Of a stretch of DNA of 64,000 bases, positions 34,282-43,492 are shown piece by piece. The position numbers were made by a program, and so were the translations under genes. The notes below the pieces were generated by a model. It did not search any database. It was not told the DNA's origin and worked only from the letters and a program-made list of their open reading frames with translations. The stretch is from a bacterium (lineage in GTDB: Bacteria; Bacteroidota; Bacteroidia; Cytophagales; Cyclobacteriaceae): NCBI GenBank assembly GCA_024743255.1, contig JANSWY010000004.1:1-64000 (forward strand), given 5' to 3'. Each line of letters opens with the position of its first letter. The stretch's first letter is position 1.

Positions 34282-34722
34282 ATGTTAAGACCAATTTTAC
34301 TTTTGATTGTATTGTCATTTTCGGTTCATCAGGTAGATGCACAGAAGAAAATGAAGAAGGCGGCTAAAAAAGCAGCATCAGATATGTGTGATTGTTTTGG
34401 TGCCATTATGGATGAATTGGATTTACACCCTGAATTAATAAAAATGGTCTACGATATGGACCAATACGGTCAGGAAGAAGCTCAAAACAGACTTACCCAA
34501 ACATTATTAAAAGCGGATCAGGAATTAGTAGACCGGATTGTTGCTGATACTGAAAAGATGCAAAGTATCGGAGGTAGGCTGGAAACTGATTGTAACTACA
34601 TCAAAGAGAAATATACCAAATATGACAGTGATCCTGATTTTGAGAAGTATTTGATAGAAAGTATGTCGAAGTTAGAATCCTGTAAGCTTGTATATACTTT
34701 CATGAAAATAGGGACCAAGTAA
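34282..34722 (+). CDS. Small secreted helical protein
   Basis: 146 residues with a signal peptide (about 1-20, ending VDAQ). The mature form is basic at first (KKMKKAAKKAA), then contains 'SDMCDCFGAIMDEL' and 'LETDCNYIKEKY' and a C-terminal Cys (KLESCKLVYTF); four cysteines may form disulfides. It follows the Skp-like gene by 90 bases and is convergent with the radical SAM gene (6 bases apart). No family known. Confidence 0.55.
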   Translation: MLRPILLLIVLSFSVHQVDAQKKMKKAAKKAASDMCDCFGAIMDELDLHPELIKMVYDMDQYGQEEAQNRLTQTLLKADQELVDRIVADTEKMQSIGGRLETDCNYIKEKYTKYDSDPDFEKYLIESMSKLESCKLVYTFMKIGTK

Positions 34723-34727
34723 ATAGT

Positions 34728-36581
34728 TTAAAGGTAGTCTGAAATCATATGTTCATGATGTGTTGTTTCCGGCACATCAAATCCAAACCATTCTTGTAGA
34801 GGAATATCAAATCCAACTCCATTGAGGTAGTTCTGAAGTGCAAGGTTTAATCCTTCACTATATTTTTGGTGTTCCGCTCCAGCAGGGTCTACATGTGTCA
34901 AATCGTTTTGAGCAAAACCAAGAAACGCAGGTCCGGTAATCTCAATATTAAATTCCTCAGGATTCTTACCAACCGGACTATGGGCTGTAGTAGTAAACAA
35001 GTGCCAGAAAGCTGAGTGTATGCACCCGTTCTCAAATAGTTGCCGAACTACTTCCAATGAATCTATAGTTTCCTGCTCAGTTTGAGTTGGGAACCCGTAC
35101 ATCAGGTAGGCGTGCACCATAATATTGTTATCGGCAAATGCCTGAGTAACACGAGCCACCTGACCTATATCTACACCCTTTTTCATTTTGGCTAATAGCC
35201 TGTCTGAGGCCACTTCCAGACCACCTGTAACAGCTATACATCCCGATTTGGCGAGCAATTCACATAACTCAGGGGTGAATGTTTTTTCGAACCGAATATT
35301 TGTCCACCATGTAATATAAACTTCTCGAGCAATCAGTGTTTCAGCCAGAGCCTTCAACATTTTAGGGGGTGCAGCCTCATCAACAAAATGGAAACCAGTT
35401 ACACCTGTCTCGTCAATCAGTTTCTCAATTTTGTTCACCAGATCATCTGCTGTGGTATTTTGGTAATTACCAATGTAATCCAAAGTAACATCACAAAACG
35501 AACATTGCATCCAGTAGCATCCATGCGAAACGGTCAGTTTATTCCATCTTCCGTCACTCCATAGACGGTGCATAGGATTTTTCACATCTAAGAATGATAG
35601 ATAACTATTAAGCGGTAACCCTTGGTAACTGGGAGCGGGAAGTTTGCTGTGATGAAATATAGTGTTGGGTGTCTTGTTTTGGTAAACTACCTCACCCAAT
35701 TTACCTTTCATAAAAGTCCTTTCCAGCTCCTGTACGGTGGTTTTATTATCGATGTATTCTATAATTCGAAGTAGGGGAGATTCACCGTCATCCAATGATA
35801 TGAAGTCTACAAATTCAAAAACTCTTGAATCTGACAATGACCTAAGCTCTGTATTACAGTAGCCACCACCCATGGCCACTTTAATATTGGGATAATTGAA
35901 TTTTATATGCTGACCACACCTAAGTGCAGCAAATAAATTGCCAGGAAATGGGACGGTGAAACAAACAAGATCTGGTTTGTGAGCCTTTAGCATTTGATCG
36001 AGCAAATCGAGTAGAACATCTTCTATCTGATTCGGTTCATAACTTAGGAATTCCTCAATAGTATCAAAGCTACTTGCTGATGACCCTATTTGCTCAGCAT
36101 ATTTGGTAAATGCGAAAAACTCATCAATATTACCCCGAATGAAATCTCCTAACTCTTCAATGAATATAGTTGCTCTGTACTTAGCTCTATCCAGAATGCC
36201 GAGTTGTCCAAAAGACCAATCATCAAAATGCTCTTCCATATTATATCGATGAGCTTTTGGAAGATACTCTGGGTGATTAATAAGATGAGCTAAGGTAACC
36301 TCGTGGTTTTGAAGGTATTTGACAACTGTGTCAACTTTATCTGAATACGCTTTTCTTTGTTCCCAAACTTCGAGGAATGCAAGGTCCTCCAGGTGACTGG
36401 CTTCTTCTAAAATCTGATGAATAAAATCCTTATTAAATATGCTATTGAAAAGTTCTATGCTTAGATCGCATTGGGATGTTTTAATCCCTTTGCTTTCCAA
36501 AAAACCTTTCAGATAAGCAGTAGCAGGATAAGGAGTATTTAACTGCGTGAAGGGAGGGGTTACTAATAGCACATTCGCCAT
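34728..36581 (-). CDS. B12-binding radical SAM protein
   Basis: 617 residues. The N terminus (about 1-60) and residues about 190-270 fit a cobalamin-binding Rossmann domain (MANVLLVTPP; KPDLVCFTVPFPGNLFAAL; VAMGGGY). The radical SAM core (about 345-560) has its cluster cysteines at C355-x4-C360-x2-C363 (GCYWMQCSFC). Other conserved features are 'TGGLEVASDRLL' and 'VHAYLMYGFPTQTEQET'. The C-terminal tail (about 560-617) has no cysteine-rich SPASM region. Probably a methyltransferase or ring-modifying enzyme; the substrate is unknown. It may be cotranscribed with the upstream stress protein gene. Confidence 0.88.
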   Translation of the reverse strand: MANVLLVTPPFTQLNTPYPATAYLKGFLESKGIKTSQCDLSIELFNSIFNKDFIHQILEEASHLEDLAFLEVWEQRKAYSDKVDTVVKYLQNHEVTLAHLINHPEYLPKAHRYNMEEHFDDWSFGQLGILDRAKYRATIFIEELGDFIRGNIDEFFAFTKYAEQIGSSASSFDTIEEFLSYEPNQIEDVLLDLLDQMLKAHKPDLVCFTVPFPGNLFAALRCGQHIKFNYPNIKVAMGGGYCNTELRSLSDSRVFEFVDFISLDDGESPLLRIIEYIDNKTTVQELERTFMKGKLGEVVYQNKTPNTIFHHSKLPAPSYQGLPLNSYLSFLDVKNPMHRLWSDGRWNKLTVSHGCYWMQCSFCDVTLDYIGNYQNTTADDLVNKIEKLIDETGVTGFHFVDEAAPPKMLKALAETLIAREVYITWWTNIRFEKTFTPELCELLAKSGCIAVTGGLEVASDRLLAKMKKGVDIGQVARVTQAFADNNIMVHAYLMYGFPTQTEQETIDSLEVVRQLFENGCIHSAFWHLFTTTAHSPVGKNPEEFNIEITGPAFLGFAQNDLTHVDPAGAEHQKYSEGLNLALQNYLNGVGFDIPLQEWFGFDVPETTHHEHMISDYL

Positions 36582-36630
36582 CTTGCGAAGTTAGTAAAGA
36601 TTAATGATTGCGATACGTACTTCTTAGGAA

Positions 36631-37545
36631 CTATAATTCCCTCAATAGGTCAATAATACCAGCGTTTTTCCCTTTTGGTCTTACCACCAACAAAGGAATT
36701 TTTTCATTGATTTGAACAAGCTTTTCAGATTTGCTACCAATGAAAAGGGCAGTGGCTGCAGTTCTTCCTTTAGCACCAACTATCATGATATCAGCCTCTA
36801 CATCTATTGCAGTCTTGTAAACATCAATCATGATATTGTCCTCTTCTTTCACGAGAGTATACATCTGTTCAATGTCTGCGTCAGCAAGTTTTATTTTCTT
36901 CACAAACTTCTTGAAATCATCACGGGCGTTGTTTTCCATGACTTTAGAAAATTCATCAAATGACTTGCCAGAATAGTGATATCCTACAGGTACTTGATAA
37001 ACATTCTGAGTAATGATTTTAGCGTCAGTGAAATTGGCAATATCAACAGCCTTCTCTAGTGCCATTTGTGAATTGTCTGAAAAATCAATTGGTACCAGTA
37101 TTTTGTCAGACTGGATTTTAGCATCCTGAGGCACAATTAGCAGTGAACATGTAGCACGTCTCGCTAGTCTTGTGTTGAGGATTCCACCATCTTTTTTATT
37201 CTTTCTTCCTACCACGATTAAGTCAATTCCTTCCTTCTCAGCAAACAACAGCAGGTCTTTTAAAATATGACCTTTCTTAACGTTGATATGAGTTTTAGCC
37301 GTTTCAGGGATAAAGAATTCCTTTACTTTTTTTGCCATTTCCTCTTTGCGGTCTTTAAGCGCGTTTTCCAGAAGCTCCGGAAACTGCTTTTCCAATTGAG
37401 ATGGCACTTCAAAGTCTTTTATGATATTAGTGAAGAAGACATCAGTTGAATCAGATCTCTCACAGATATACGAAGCTGCGCTTATCAGCTTTTCATCCAT
37501 CGAACTGTTGTCTAGAGCTACTAAAATCTTTTTGAACTTATACAT
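36631..37545 (-). CDS. Tandem universal stress protein
   Basis: 304 residues: two UspA domains (about 1-140 and 145-280) plus a short tail. The second domain keeps the ATP-binding motif G-x2-G-x9-G-S (VGAKGRTAATALFIGSKS); in the first (VVGRKNKKDGG) it is degenerate. Such tandem proteins typically respond to stress and growth arrest. A TACCTTTG -7 element lies about 29 bases before the start. The radical SAM gene follows after 49 bases. Confidence 0.92.
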   Translation of the reverse strand: MYKFKKILVALDNSSMDEKLISAASYICERSDSTDVFFTNIIKDFEVPSQLEKQFPELLENALKDRKEEMAKKVKEFFIPETAKTHINVKKGHILKDLLLFAEKEGIDLIVVGRKNKKDGGILNTRLARRATCSLLIVPQDAKIQSDKILVPIDFSDNSQMALEKAVDIANFTDAKIITQNVYQVPVGYHYSGKSFDEFSKVMENNARDDFKKFVKKIKLADADIEQMYTLVKEEDNIMIDVYKTAIDVEADIMIVGAKGRTAATALFIGSKSEKLVQINEKIPLLVVRPKGKNAGIIDLLREL

Positions 37546-37573
37546 AATAGGGTACCCTTTAGTAATTAAGCTG

Positions 37574-37581
37574 CAAAGGTA
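37574..37581 (-). promoter_or_regulatory. -7 promoter element of the stress protein gene
   Basis: TACCTTTG on the minus strand matches the Bacteroidota -7 consensus TAnnTTTG and lies 29 bases from the start codon. No clear -33 TTG is found at the usual distance. Confidence 0.4.
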
Positions 37582-37635
37582 ACAGGGAAACTGTTAGACT
37601 TCTGAAATTATTCAATAATTTTCAACCTATTTCAT

Positions 37636-38712
37636 TCACTGAAATTTGGCTAAGTAATCCACCAACATTTCAATCTGCTCTTTGCTATGTGTGGGGAAAT
37701 TAGCTATTCGTACGTGACTCTCTTTAAATGGTCCGTATCCTGAACCAATAACCATTGACTTCTCTAAACCATAATTGATCAAATCAGCGGGCTTTACGCC
37801 CTCCAATTCACCAACAGCTACAGTATGAGAGCGAAATTTAGAATCCTGGATGAAAGGTTTAATCCAGCCGGCACTTTCCATAAATTGATACAATATTGTT
37901 GATTTATAGATCGTGTCATTCTGGATTTGTTTTAGACCTCTTTGGATCATGTCTTCAGCCACTTTTCCAAGTAGATAGATATTCAGAACATTAGGTGTCT
38001 CAGGAGTCTGGTTTTTCTCAGCGTATTTCAGCAGTTGCGATATTGTATGGTAAGAGCCAGTTATATGTCCTTTCTCTTCCAGTTTACTAGCCTTTTTAAT
38101 ACACCTTTCATTTAGAATCCACACACCTAGACCAGCCGGTAAACCAAAGCTCTTTTGAACAGAGAAGTATGCCATATCAATTTTAGTGAAATCAATTGGC
38201 ACTGCAGGTGTACAACTAACAAGATCAGCCGCAAGCAAAGCATCTGGATTTGCTTCTCTGATTTTATAAATTTCATTCTGCGGAAACCCAAACCCAATAC
38301 TGGTTTCATTTTGAGTAACAGCAATCAATTCTGGAGACCCAGGTATTTCCAATGAAAAAGGACTTCCAAATCCGTTATCCTCTATTGAAGCATTGATTTT
38401 GTAAGACTTAGCAATATCATAAAACCGCTTGGAAAAAGAACCATTTACAAAGTGGTGAGAGCTCTCTTCAACCAAATTCTGAACAGACCTTTCCCATATT
38501 TCAGTAGCGGAAGCTGTGAAAACTATTTTGAAGTTATCAGGCACATTCAATAAGGTTTTCAAGTTCTCGACGGTAGAAGCGAAAATGTTTTGAAACTGCT
38601 TACTTCTGTGAGAAATTGACGCAACATCTTCCTTCAGAGCATTTTTAATATGCTGCTCTACGGTATAAAATAATTGCGCTGGTCCCGGAGTGAAAAATAG
38701 TTTTTTGCTCAT
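37636..38712 (-). CDS. SerC-like class V aminotransferase
   Basis: 358 residues, type I fold, class V. It begins FFTPGPAQL, has the phosphate-binding region 'FTASATEIWE', the PLP-contacting 'LAADLVSCTPAV' (Asp163) and the Schiff-base Lys187 in YFSVQKSFGLPAG. The N-terminal TPGP and the size fit phosphoserine aminotransferase or an alanine/serine-glyoxylate aminotransferase. Because a SerB-SerA fusion gene lies 2.8 kb away, phosphoserine aminotransferase (serine biosynthesis, with 3-phosphohydroxypyruvate as substrate) is the favoured role. Confidence 0.8.
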   Translation of the reverse strand: MSKKLFFTPGPAQLFYTVEQHIKNALKEDVASISHRSKQFQNIFASTVENLKTLLNVPDNFKIVFTASATEIWERSVQNLVEESSHHFVNGSFSKRFYDIAKSYKINASIEDNGFGSPFSLEIPGSPELIAVTQNETSIGFGFPQNEIYKIREANPDALLAADLVSCTPAVPIDFTKIDMAYFSVQKSFGLPAGLGVWILNERCIKKASKLEEKGHITGSYHTISQLLKYAEKNQTPETPNVLNIYLLGKVAEDMIQRGLKQIQNDTIYKSTILYQFMESAGWIKPFIQDSKFRSHTVAVGELEGVKPADLINYGLEKSMVIGSGYGPFKESHVRIANFPTHSKEQIEMLVDYLAKFQ

Positions 38713-39126
38713 GTCGTTTTGAATAGCAATCGTGGTTATCTAAATTTGTCTCGAAAATAGGGACAGCACCAACCAATTAAAAGAATCTAATGGTTCTTTT
38801 ACTCCCAAAAAAGCATTAAAGATATACCCACGGGTTATTGGATAGTTTTTAAACCTAACAATTTAATACTACCGAGTGAAGTCTGCTTTTAAAACAAGGC
38901 CTCATCCCGATTTACTTCGGGACCTCATTCTGCTTGCAGTTTAGGTTAACAGTGGACTGTTGAGATTGTGTGATAGCTCAAATCCTTTTATTATAGGGGT
39001 TTAAATAACGCGACCCGTGGGTTTTTTTGTTCTTGATTTATAGTCACACCGTTTAAAATTTTGCGTTCGATGTTTTTTGCTATAAATTCAATTAAAGATT
39101 AATTTTTATCCAACCAAACTTCATTA
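38713..39126. other. Intergenic region with REP-like hairpin and distant inverted repeat
   Basis: 414 bases between two divergent genes. It holds a TCCCGA-TTTACT-TCGGGA hairpin (38905-38922), of the type found as dispersed REP-like elements in Bacteroidota, and a 10-bp inverted pair ACCCACGGGT (38826-38835) and ACCCGTGGGT (39013-39022), the second followed by a T run. No gene, and no clear promoter, is seen. Confidence 0.4.
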
Positions 39127-41211
39127 ATGAAATTCGCCTCATTTCTTGTTCTTATGGTCATGTCCTACTGGACATCCGCGCAATCAAATGTGCTGTTCCA
39201 TGACAAATTTGATGATAACTCAAATGAGTGGATCGTTAAGAGTGATGATAATTATGATTCCTACATCGAGGGTGGGGAATATTTCATGGAAACCAGACAA
39301 GGGGCAAGAAGTTTCACGAAGAGCATTTATCTGGATCCAGAAAAAGACTACTATATCGAATGCAGTATCAGATTAGTTTCTCAGGGACCTGATAACTACG
39401 GTTTTGGGTTAATATGGGCGTCTTCCGGAAGAAGGAAATACTACTTTGATGTGTCTAAAATTGGATCATATCTCATTTATGGATTTCCTAAAGGTGAGAA
39501 AACCTATTTTGTAAATTGGACAAGCTCAGAAATTGTCAACAAGACTGGATCTAATGTTTTTGCAGTTCAGAAGAATGGAAACACCTCAATATTCTATTTA
39601 AACGGCACTGAAATCCATCGGCAGGAAAATATGCAAATGATGGGTAAGTCAATTGGATTTACGCTAGGTAGCAATACGAAGATTGCAGTTGATTACCTCC
39701 TAGTGAAACATCCACCAACCAAAATCAACTTAGTCCCAGATGTTGTAAAAGGATATGTCAAAGAAAACCTTGGACCTAATGTGAATTCACAAGTAGACGA
39801 ACTTCACCCTTTAGTGTCCCATGATGGAAAGACTCTTTATGTAACAAGAGACGAACATCCAGATAATCTCGGTGAGAAAAAGCTACAGGATATTTGGGTC
39901 TCTACGTTGCAGGAAGACAACACCTGGGGACCAGCTGTTCAAATGCCATCACCGGTAAATAGTGCCTGGCACAATAGTATTACTTCTGTATCTCCTGATA
40001 ATAATTCACTATTCATGGATATGGATGAGGGTGATGAAATAGGAGACAAGCAAGGTTTATATGTTTCTCATCGATTGGCTGATGGCTGGAGTGAGCCTGA
40101 AGAAATCATGATCGATGATTACTACAATAACAATAGATACGAAAGCTATCACATTTCAGCGAACAGAAAAACCATGATAACATCACTGGAAAGAGATGAT
40201 ACTTTTGGTGAGAAGGATTTATATGTATGCTTCCGGAAAAGTGATGGCTCCTGGACAGCACCAAAGAACCTGGGGAGTGATGTCAATACTTTTGCTGAGG
40301 AGATGACTCCTTTTATGGCAGCTGATAACAGGACTTTGTACTTCGCCAGCTACGGTTATAAAGGCTATGGTAGTGCAGACGTTTATATATCCAGAAGATT
40401 GGACGAATCCTGGACTAAATGGAGCAAGCCCCAAAACCTTGGGCCAGAGATCAACAGCTCCGGATGGGATGCATATTTTACTTTGTCCGCATATGGTGAT
40501 TACGCATATATGGTATCGTATGATGATGGAGGACAAGGCGGAGGAGATGCTTTCAGAATAAAACTTGCTGAGTCTGCAAAACCTTATCCTGTCACCTGGA
40601 TCCATGGCTATGTATATGATCAATTTAGTAACAAGCCAATGCGGGCTGAGATCAGATATGAAGTATTGGGCAGACCAGATGATTCTGGTGTAGCTCTCTC
40701 AGATCCCGAAACAGGCTACTATCAAATAGTAGTGCCATATGGTGATTCTTATGATTTACGTGCTAATGCCACTGGCCATGTATCGCTAAGTGAGCATATT
40801 GAAATTTCTGAAAATGCCACTTCTGAAGATATTGAAAAGGATCTTTTCCTTGAACCAATAGTAGTGGGGAAAGTATTTAACCTGCAAAACGTTCTCTTCA
40901 AAAGAGGATCTTCAGATTTAATTGAAAGCAGTTACCAGGAATTAGATAAGCTTGTAATTCTTATGATCGAAAACCCAACATTGGAAATCGAACTTGGTGG
41001 ACATACAGATAACAGGGGAGATAGAAATGAATTGATGAAACTTTCAACAAGCAGGGTAGAGGCTGTAAAAGCTTATCTTGTCAGAAAAGGAATAGTTGAG
41101 AATAGAATCACAGGAAAAGGTTACGGCAGATCAAAACCAATTACCAAAAACCGAACAGAGGAAGAACGAAAACAAAACCGAAGGGTGGAATTTAAGGTGT
41201 TGAGTTTTTAA
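39127..41211 (+). CDS. PD40-OmpA outer-membrane protein
   Basis: 694 residues. Signal peptide (about 1-19), a lectin-like N-terminal beta domain (about 22-200: 'FHDKFDDNSNEWIVKSDDNY'), PD40/WD40-like beta-propeller blades (about 220-480: 'SHDGKTLYVTRDEHPD', 'SPDNNSLFMDMDEG', 'AADNRTLYFASYG'), a CarboxypepD_reg-like domain (about 490-575) and a C-terminal OmpA peptidoglycan-binding domain (about 590-694: 'ELGGHTDNRGDRNE', 'NRRVEFKVLSF'). It anchors the envelope to the cell wall; such proteins often join gliding or T9SS accessory complexes. Single gene. Confidence 0.9.
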   Translation: MKFASFLVLMVMSYWTSAQSNVLFHDKFDDNSNEWIVKSDDNYDSYIEGGEYFMETRQGARSFTKSIYLDPEKDYYIECSIRLVSQGPDNYGFGLIWASSGRRKYYFDVSKIGSYLIYGFPKGEKTYFVNWTSSEIVNKTGSNVFAVQKNGNTSIFYLNGTEIHRQENMQMMGKSIGFTLGSNTKIAVDYLLVKHPPTKINLVPDVVKGYVKENLGPNVNSQVDELHPLVSHDGKTLYVTRDEHPDNLGEKKLQDIWVSTLQEDNTWGPAVQMPSPVNSAWHNSITSVSPDNNSLFMDMDEGDEIGDKQGLYVSHRLADGWSEPEEIMIDDYYNNNRYESYHISANRKTMITSLERDDTFGEKDLYVCFRKSDGSWTAPKNLGSDVNTFAEEMTPFMAADNRTLYFASYGYKGYGSADVYISRRLDESWTKWSKPQNLGPEINSSGWDAYFTLSAYGDYAYMVSYDDGGQGGGDAFRIKLAESAKPYPVTWIHGYVYDQFSNKPMRAEIRYEVLGRPDDSGVALSDPETGYYQIVVPYGDSYDLRANATGHVSLSEHIEISENATSEDIEKDLFLEPIVVGKVFNLQNVLFKRGSSDLIESSYQELDKLVILMIENPTLEIELGGHTDNRGDRNELMKLSTSRVEAVKAYLVRKGIVENRITGKGYGRSKPITKNRTEEERKQNRRVEFKVLSF

Positions 41212-41213
41212 CA

Positions 41214-41339
41214 CTAATCTTCCTTCTCATCAGATTGATTATTAGAATTTCGTTTAAGAATGCGGAATCCTGGTAATACCAACATAATGATCACAAACAA
41301 ATACCAGTAGTCCTGCCAAAAATCAACTGCTACATCCAT
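41214..41339 (-). CDS. 41-residue small membrane protein
   Basis: A 41-codon open frame: MDVAVDFWQDYWYLFVIIML is followed by VLPGFRILKRNS and an acidic tail ending DEKED. One membrane helix (about 12-24) with a positive flank on one side. It is convergent with the PD40-OmpA gene (2-base gap). Amino acid content is typical of a real single-pass small protein rather than of random translation. No family is recognised. Confidence 0.55.
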   Translation of the reverse strand: MDVAVDFWQDYWYLFVIIMLVLPGFRILKRNSNNQSDEKED

Positions 41340-41445
41340 TACATTTATTGATTAATTCTCGAGTAATCTAATCAATACAAAATCAAAATCATCTGAGATA
41401 AATCAGTAATTATTGATCACAAAAAAATGTTGAAAGCTGGAAGTT

Positions 41446-41470
41446 GGAAGCTCAAGGTTATCGAGCTTCC
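41446..41470 (-). terminator. Hairpin downstream of the SerB-SerA gene
   Basis: A perfect 8-bp stem GGAAGCTC (41446-41453) and GAGCTTCC (41463-41470) with a 9-nt loop, 65 bases beyond the stop of the leftward serine biosynthesis gene. A T tract (TTTTTTT) follows only about 20 bases later, so it is a weak or partial terminator. Confidence 0.4.
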
Positions 41471-41534
41471 TATGTCTTAAGCCTTTTATCTTTTAATCAA
41501 ATTGTAATAAAAGATAGATTAAATGTATAGAGTC

Positions 41535-43430
41535 TTAATAAAGCACTCTAAATCTAATCGTCCCTTCAATTTTCTTAAGATCTGAAATTACTTCCTTGTT
41601 ATAGTCTTTATTGATATCGGTGATTACATAGCCAATCGTCTCATTGGTCTTCAGATATTGCCCAACAATGTTAAGTTGATGATCAGCTAGCACATTGTTA
41701 ATTTTAGCCAATACTCCAGGTTCATTGAGGTGAATATGAATGAATCTGTGAGCGTTAACCAACATTGGTAATACCAAATTCGGGAAATTGACACTGTTGG
41801 CTGTAGAACCGGTATTGATATAGTTCATGATCTTGTTTGGAACAAAATCAGCAATGTTTTCCTGAGCCTCAAGAGTACTTCCACCTATATGAGGTGTAAG
41901 TATTGTGTTTTTCATTCCTCTCAATTCAGAAACGAATTCATCTTTGTTGCTTAATGGTTCTTCAGGAAATACATCAACAGCAGTTCCTCTGATCTTACCA
42001 CTTTCTATATTCTCTTTTAATGCCTGGATATCCACAACGTGACCTCTACTTAAGTTGAGGAACACAACTCCATCCTTCATCTTTTCAAATTCAGCAGCAC
42101 CAATCATGTTCTTATTGCTACCTCGGCCATCTACATGAAGTGTAATGATATCAGCTACTTCCAATAGTTCATCCAGTGAATCAAGTTTTGTAGCATTACC
42201 CAGAGCAAGTCTTTCCTCTATATCATAATAGTAGACGTCTATCCCCAAAGCTTCAGCAACAATAGATAGCTGAGCCCCGATATTTCCATATCCGATTATT
42301 CCCAGACGCTTACCTCTTACTTCAAAACTACCAGTTGCCGACTTATCCCATTTACCAACATGCATAGAGCTCACCTTGTCTGGAAGGTTTCTCATTAGCA
42401 AAATAATCTCAGCAATTGCAAGTTCAACAACAGACCTGGTATTACTAAAAGGAGCATTGAATACTGCAATTCCTCTTTTCTGACACTCTACAAGATCAAT
42501 TTGGTTTGTTCCTATACAGAAAGCACCTACTGCTAGTAGCCTCTTAGCATTTGCCAGTACTTTTTTCGTGATCTGAGTCTTTGATCTAATTCCAATAATG
42601 GAGACATCTTTAATTTTCTCTGCTAATTCTTCTTCAGAGAGTCCTGCAGGATAGACTTCTACATCGTATCCTTCTTTGATCATTTTCTGCACACCATAGT
42701 CGTGTACATTTTCCAACAATAGAACCTTTATCCTGTTTTTTGGATAAGATAATGCTCTGTCTTCCATCTTGTTCTTAAATAATATTTCGTCAAAAGAAGG
42801 TGCAATATGGTCAGCTTTTTCCACAACGCTTTCTCTTTTGATGTTTTCTGTAAATAAATAGAATTCTTTAGCTAATCCAGCTGCCTTCACTTCATAATCG
42901 TTGTAACCATCACCAATCACAAATACTTCTCCTTCCAATTCCAGGGACTCAATTTGTCTTGGCTTTCCTCCATTACTGGAAAGTAGATTCTCTTCATTGA
43001 AGCCTATTATATTGTCTTCATCATCATAGATAAAATCATTAGCATAAACATTTTCAGGTTTAACACCATAGTTCTCTACAATTGGTACAATGAAGTCTTT
43101 AAAGCCATTAGAAAGAATGAATATGTTGTTTCTATTCTTTGTGATGAATTCTTTATTCCTTTTGAAGGACTCAGAGACCTTAGTGCTTAGTCTGTCAATT
43201 AGTTCGGGAAGGTCTTTTTTGTTTGCATGAAGTACATCAATCCTCCTTTTTAAGGACTCACGGAATGAGATTTTACCTTCCATTCCAAGGTCGGTAATTT
43301 CCTTAATCTCCTGAATGACAGCATCCTTATCACTCGACTTCTCCAACGAGATCTCTGCCAACACATCTAGTGCCTCTACTTGAGTGAAAGTACTATCAAA
43401 ATCAATTACAAAATTTTTGCTATTTTCCAT
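41535..43430 (-). CDS. SerB-SerA fusion (phosphoserine phosphatase + phosphoglycerate dehydrogenase)
   Basis: 631 residues. Residues about 1-215 are a HAD phosphatase: DFDST (Asp10, Asp12), ILSNGFKDFI and GDGYNDYEV (motif IV). Residues about 235-555 are a D-3-phosphoglycerate dehydrogenase: 'IGIRSKTQITKKVL', NAD-binding 'LGIIGYGNIGAQLS', the catalytic Arg/Glu/His set with His in TPHIGGSTLEAQ. Residues about 560-631 are an ACT domain, the serine feedback site in SerA. The fusion would carry the first and last steps of serine synthesis; the middle step may be the SerC-like enzyme at 37.6 kb. Confidence 0.92.
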   Translation of the reverse strand: MENSKNFVIDFDSTFTQVEALDVLAEISLEKSSDKDAVIQEIKEITDLGMEGKISFRESLKRRIDVLHANKKDLPELIDRLSTKVSESFKRNKEFITKNRNNIFILSNGFKDFIVPIVENYGVKPENVYANDFIYDDEDNIIGFNEENLLSSNGGKPRQIESLELEGEVFVIGDGYNDYEVKAAGLAKEFYLFTENIKRESVVEKADHIAPSFDEILFKNKMEDRALSYPKNRIKVLLLENVHDYGVQKMIKEGYDVEVYPAGLSEEELAEKIKDVSIIGIRSKTQITKKVLANAKRLLAVGAFCIGTNQIDLVECQKRGIAVFNAPFSNTRSVVELAIAEIILLMRNLPDKVSSMHVGKWDKSATGSFEVRGKRLGIIGYGNIGAQLSIVAEALGIDVYYYDIEERLALGNATKLDSLDELLEVADIITLHVDGRGSNKNMIGAAEFEKMKDGVVFLNLSRGHVVDIQALKENIESGKIRGTAVDVFPEEPLSNKDEFVSELRGMKNTILTPHIGGSTLEAQENIADFVPNKIMNYINTGSTANSVNFPNLVLPMLVNAHRFIHIHLNEPGVLAKINNVLADHQLNIVGQYLKTNETIGYVITDINKDYNKEVISDLKKIEGTIRFRVLY

Positions 43431-43492
43431 TCGATTTAGTCCTAAATTCGGGGATTACTTAAATCATTGTAAAAATACGAGTCTGCCCAAAT

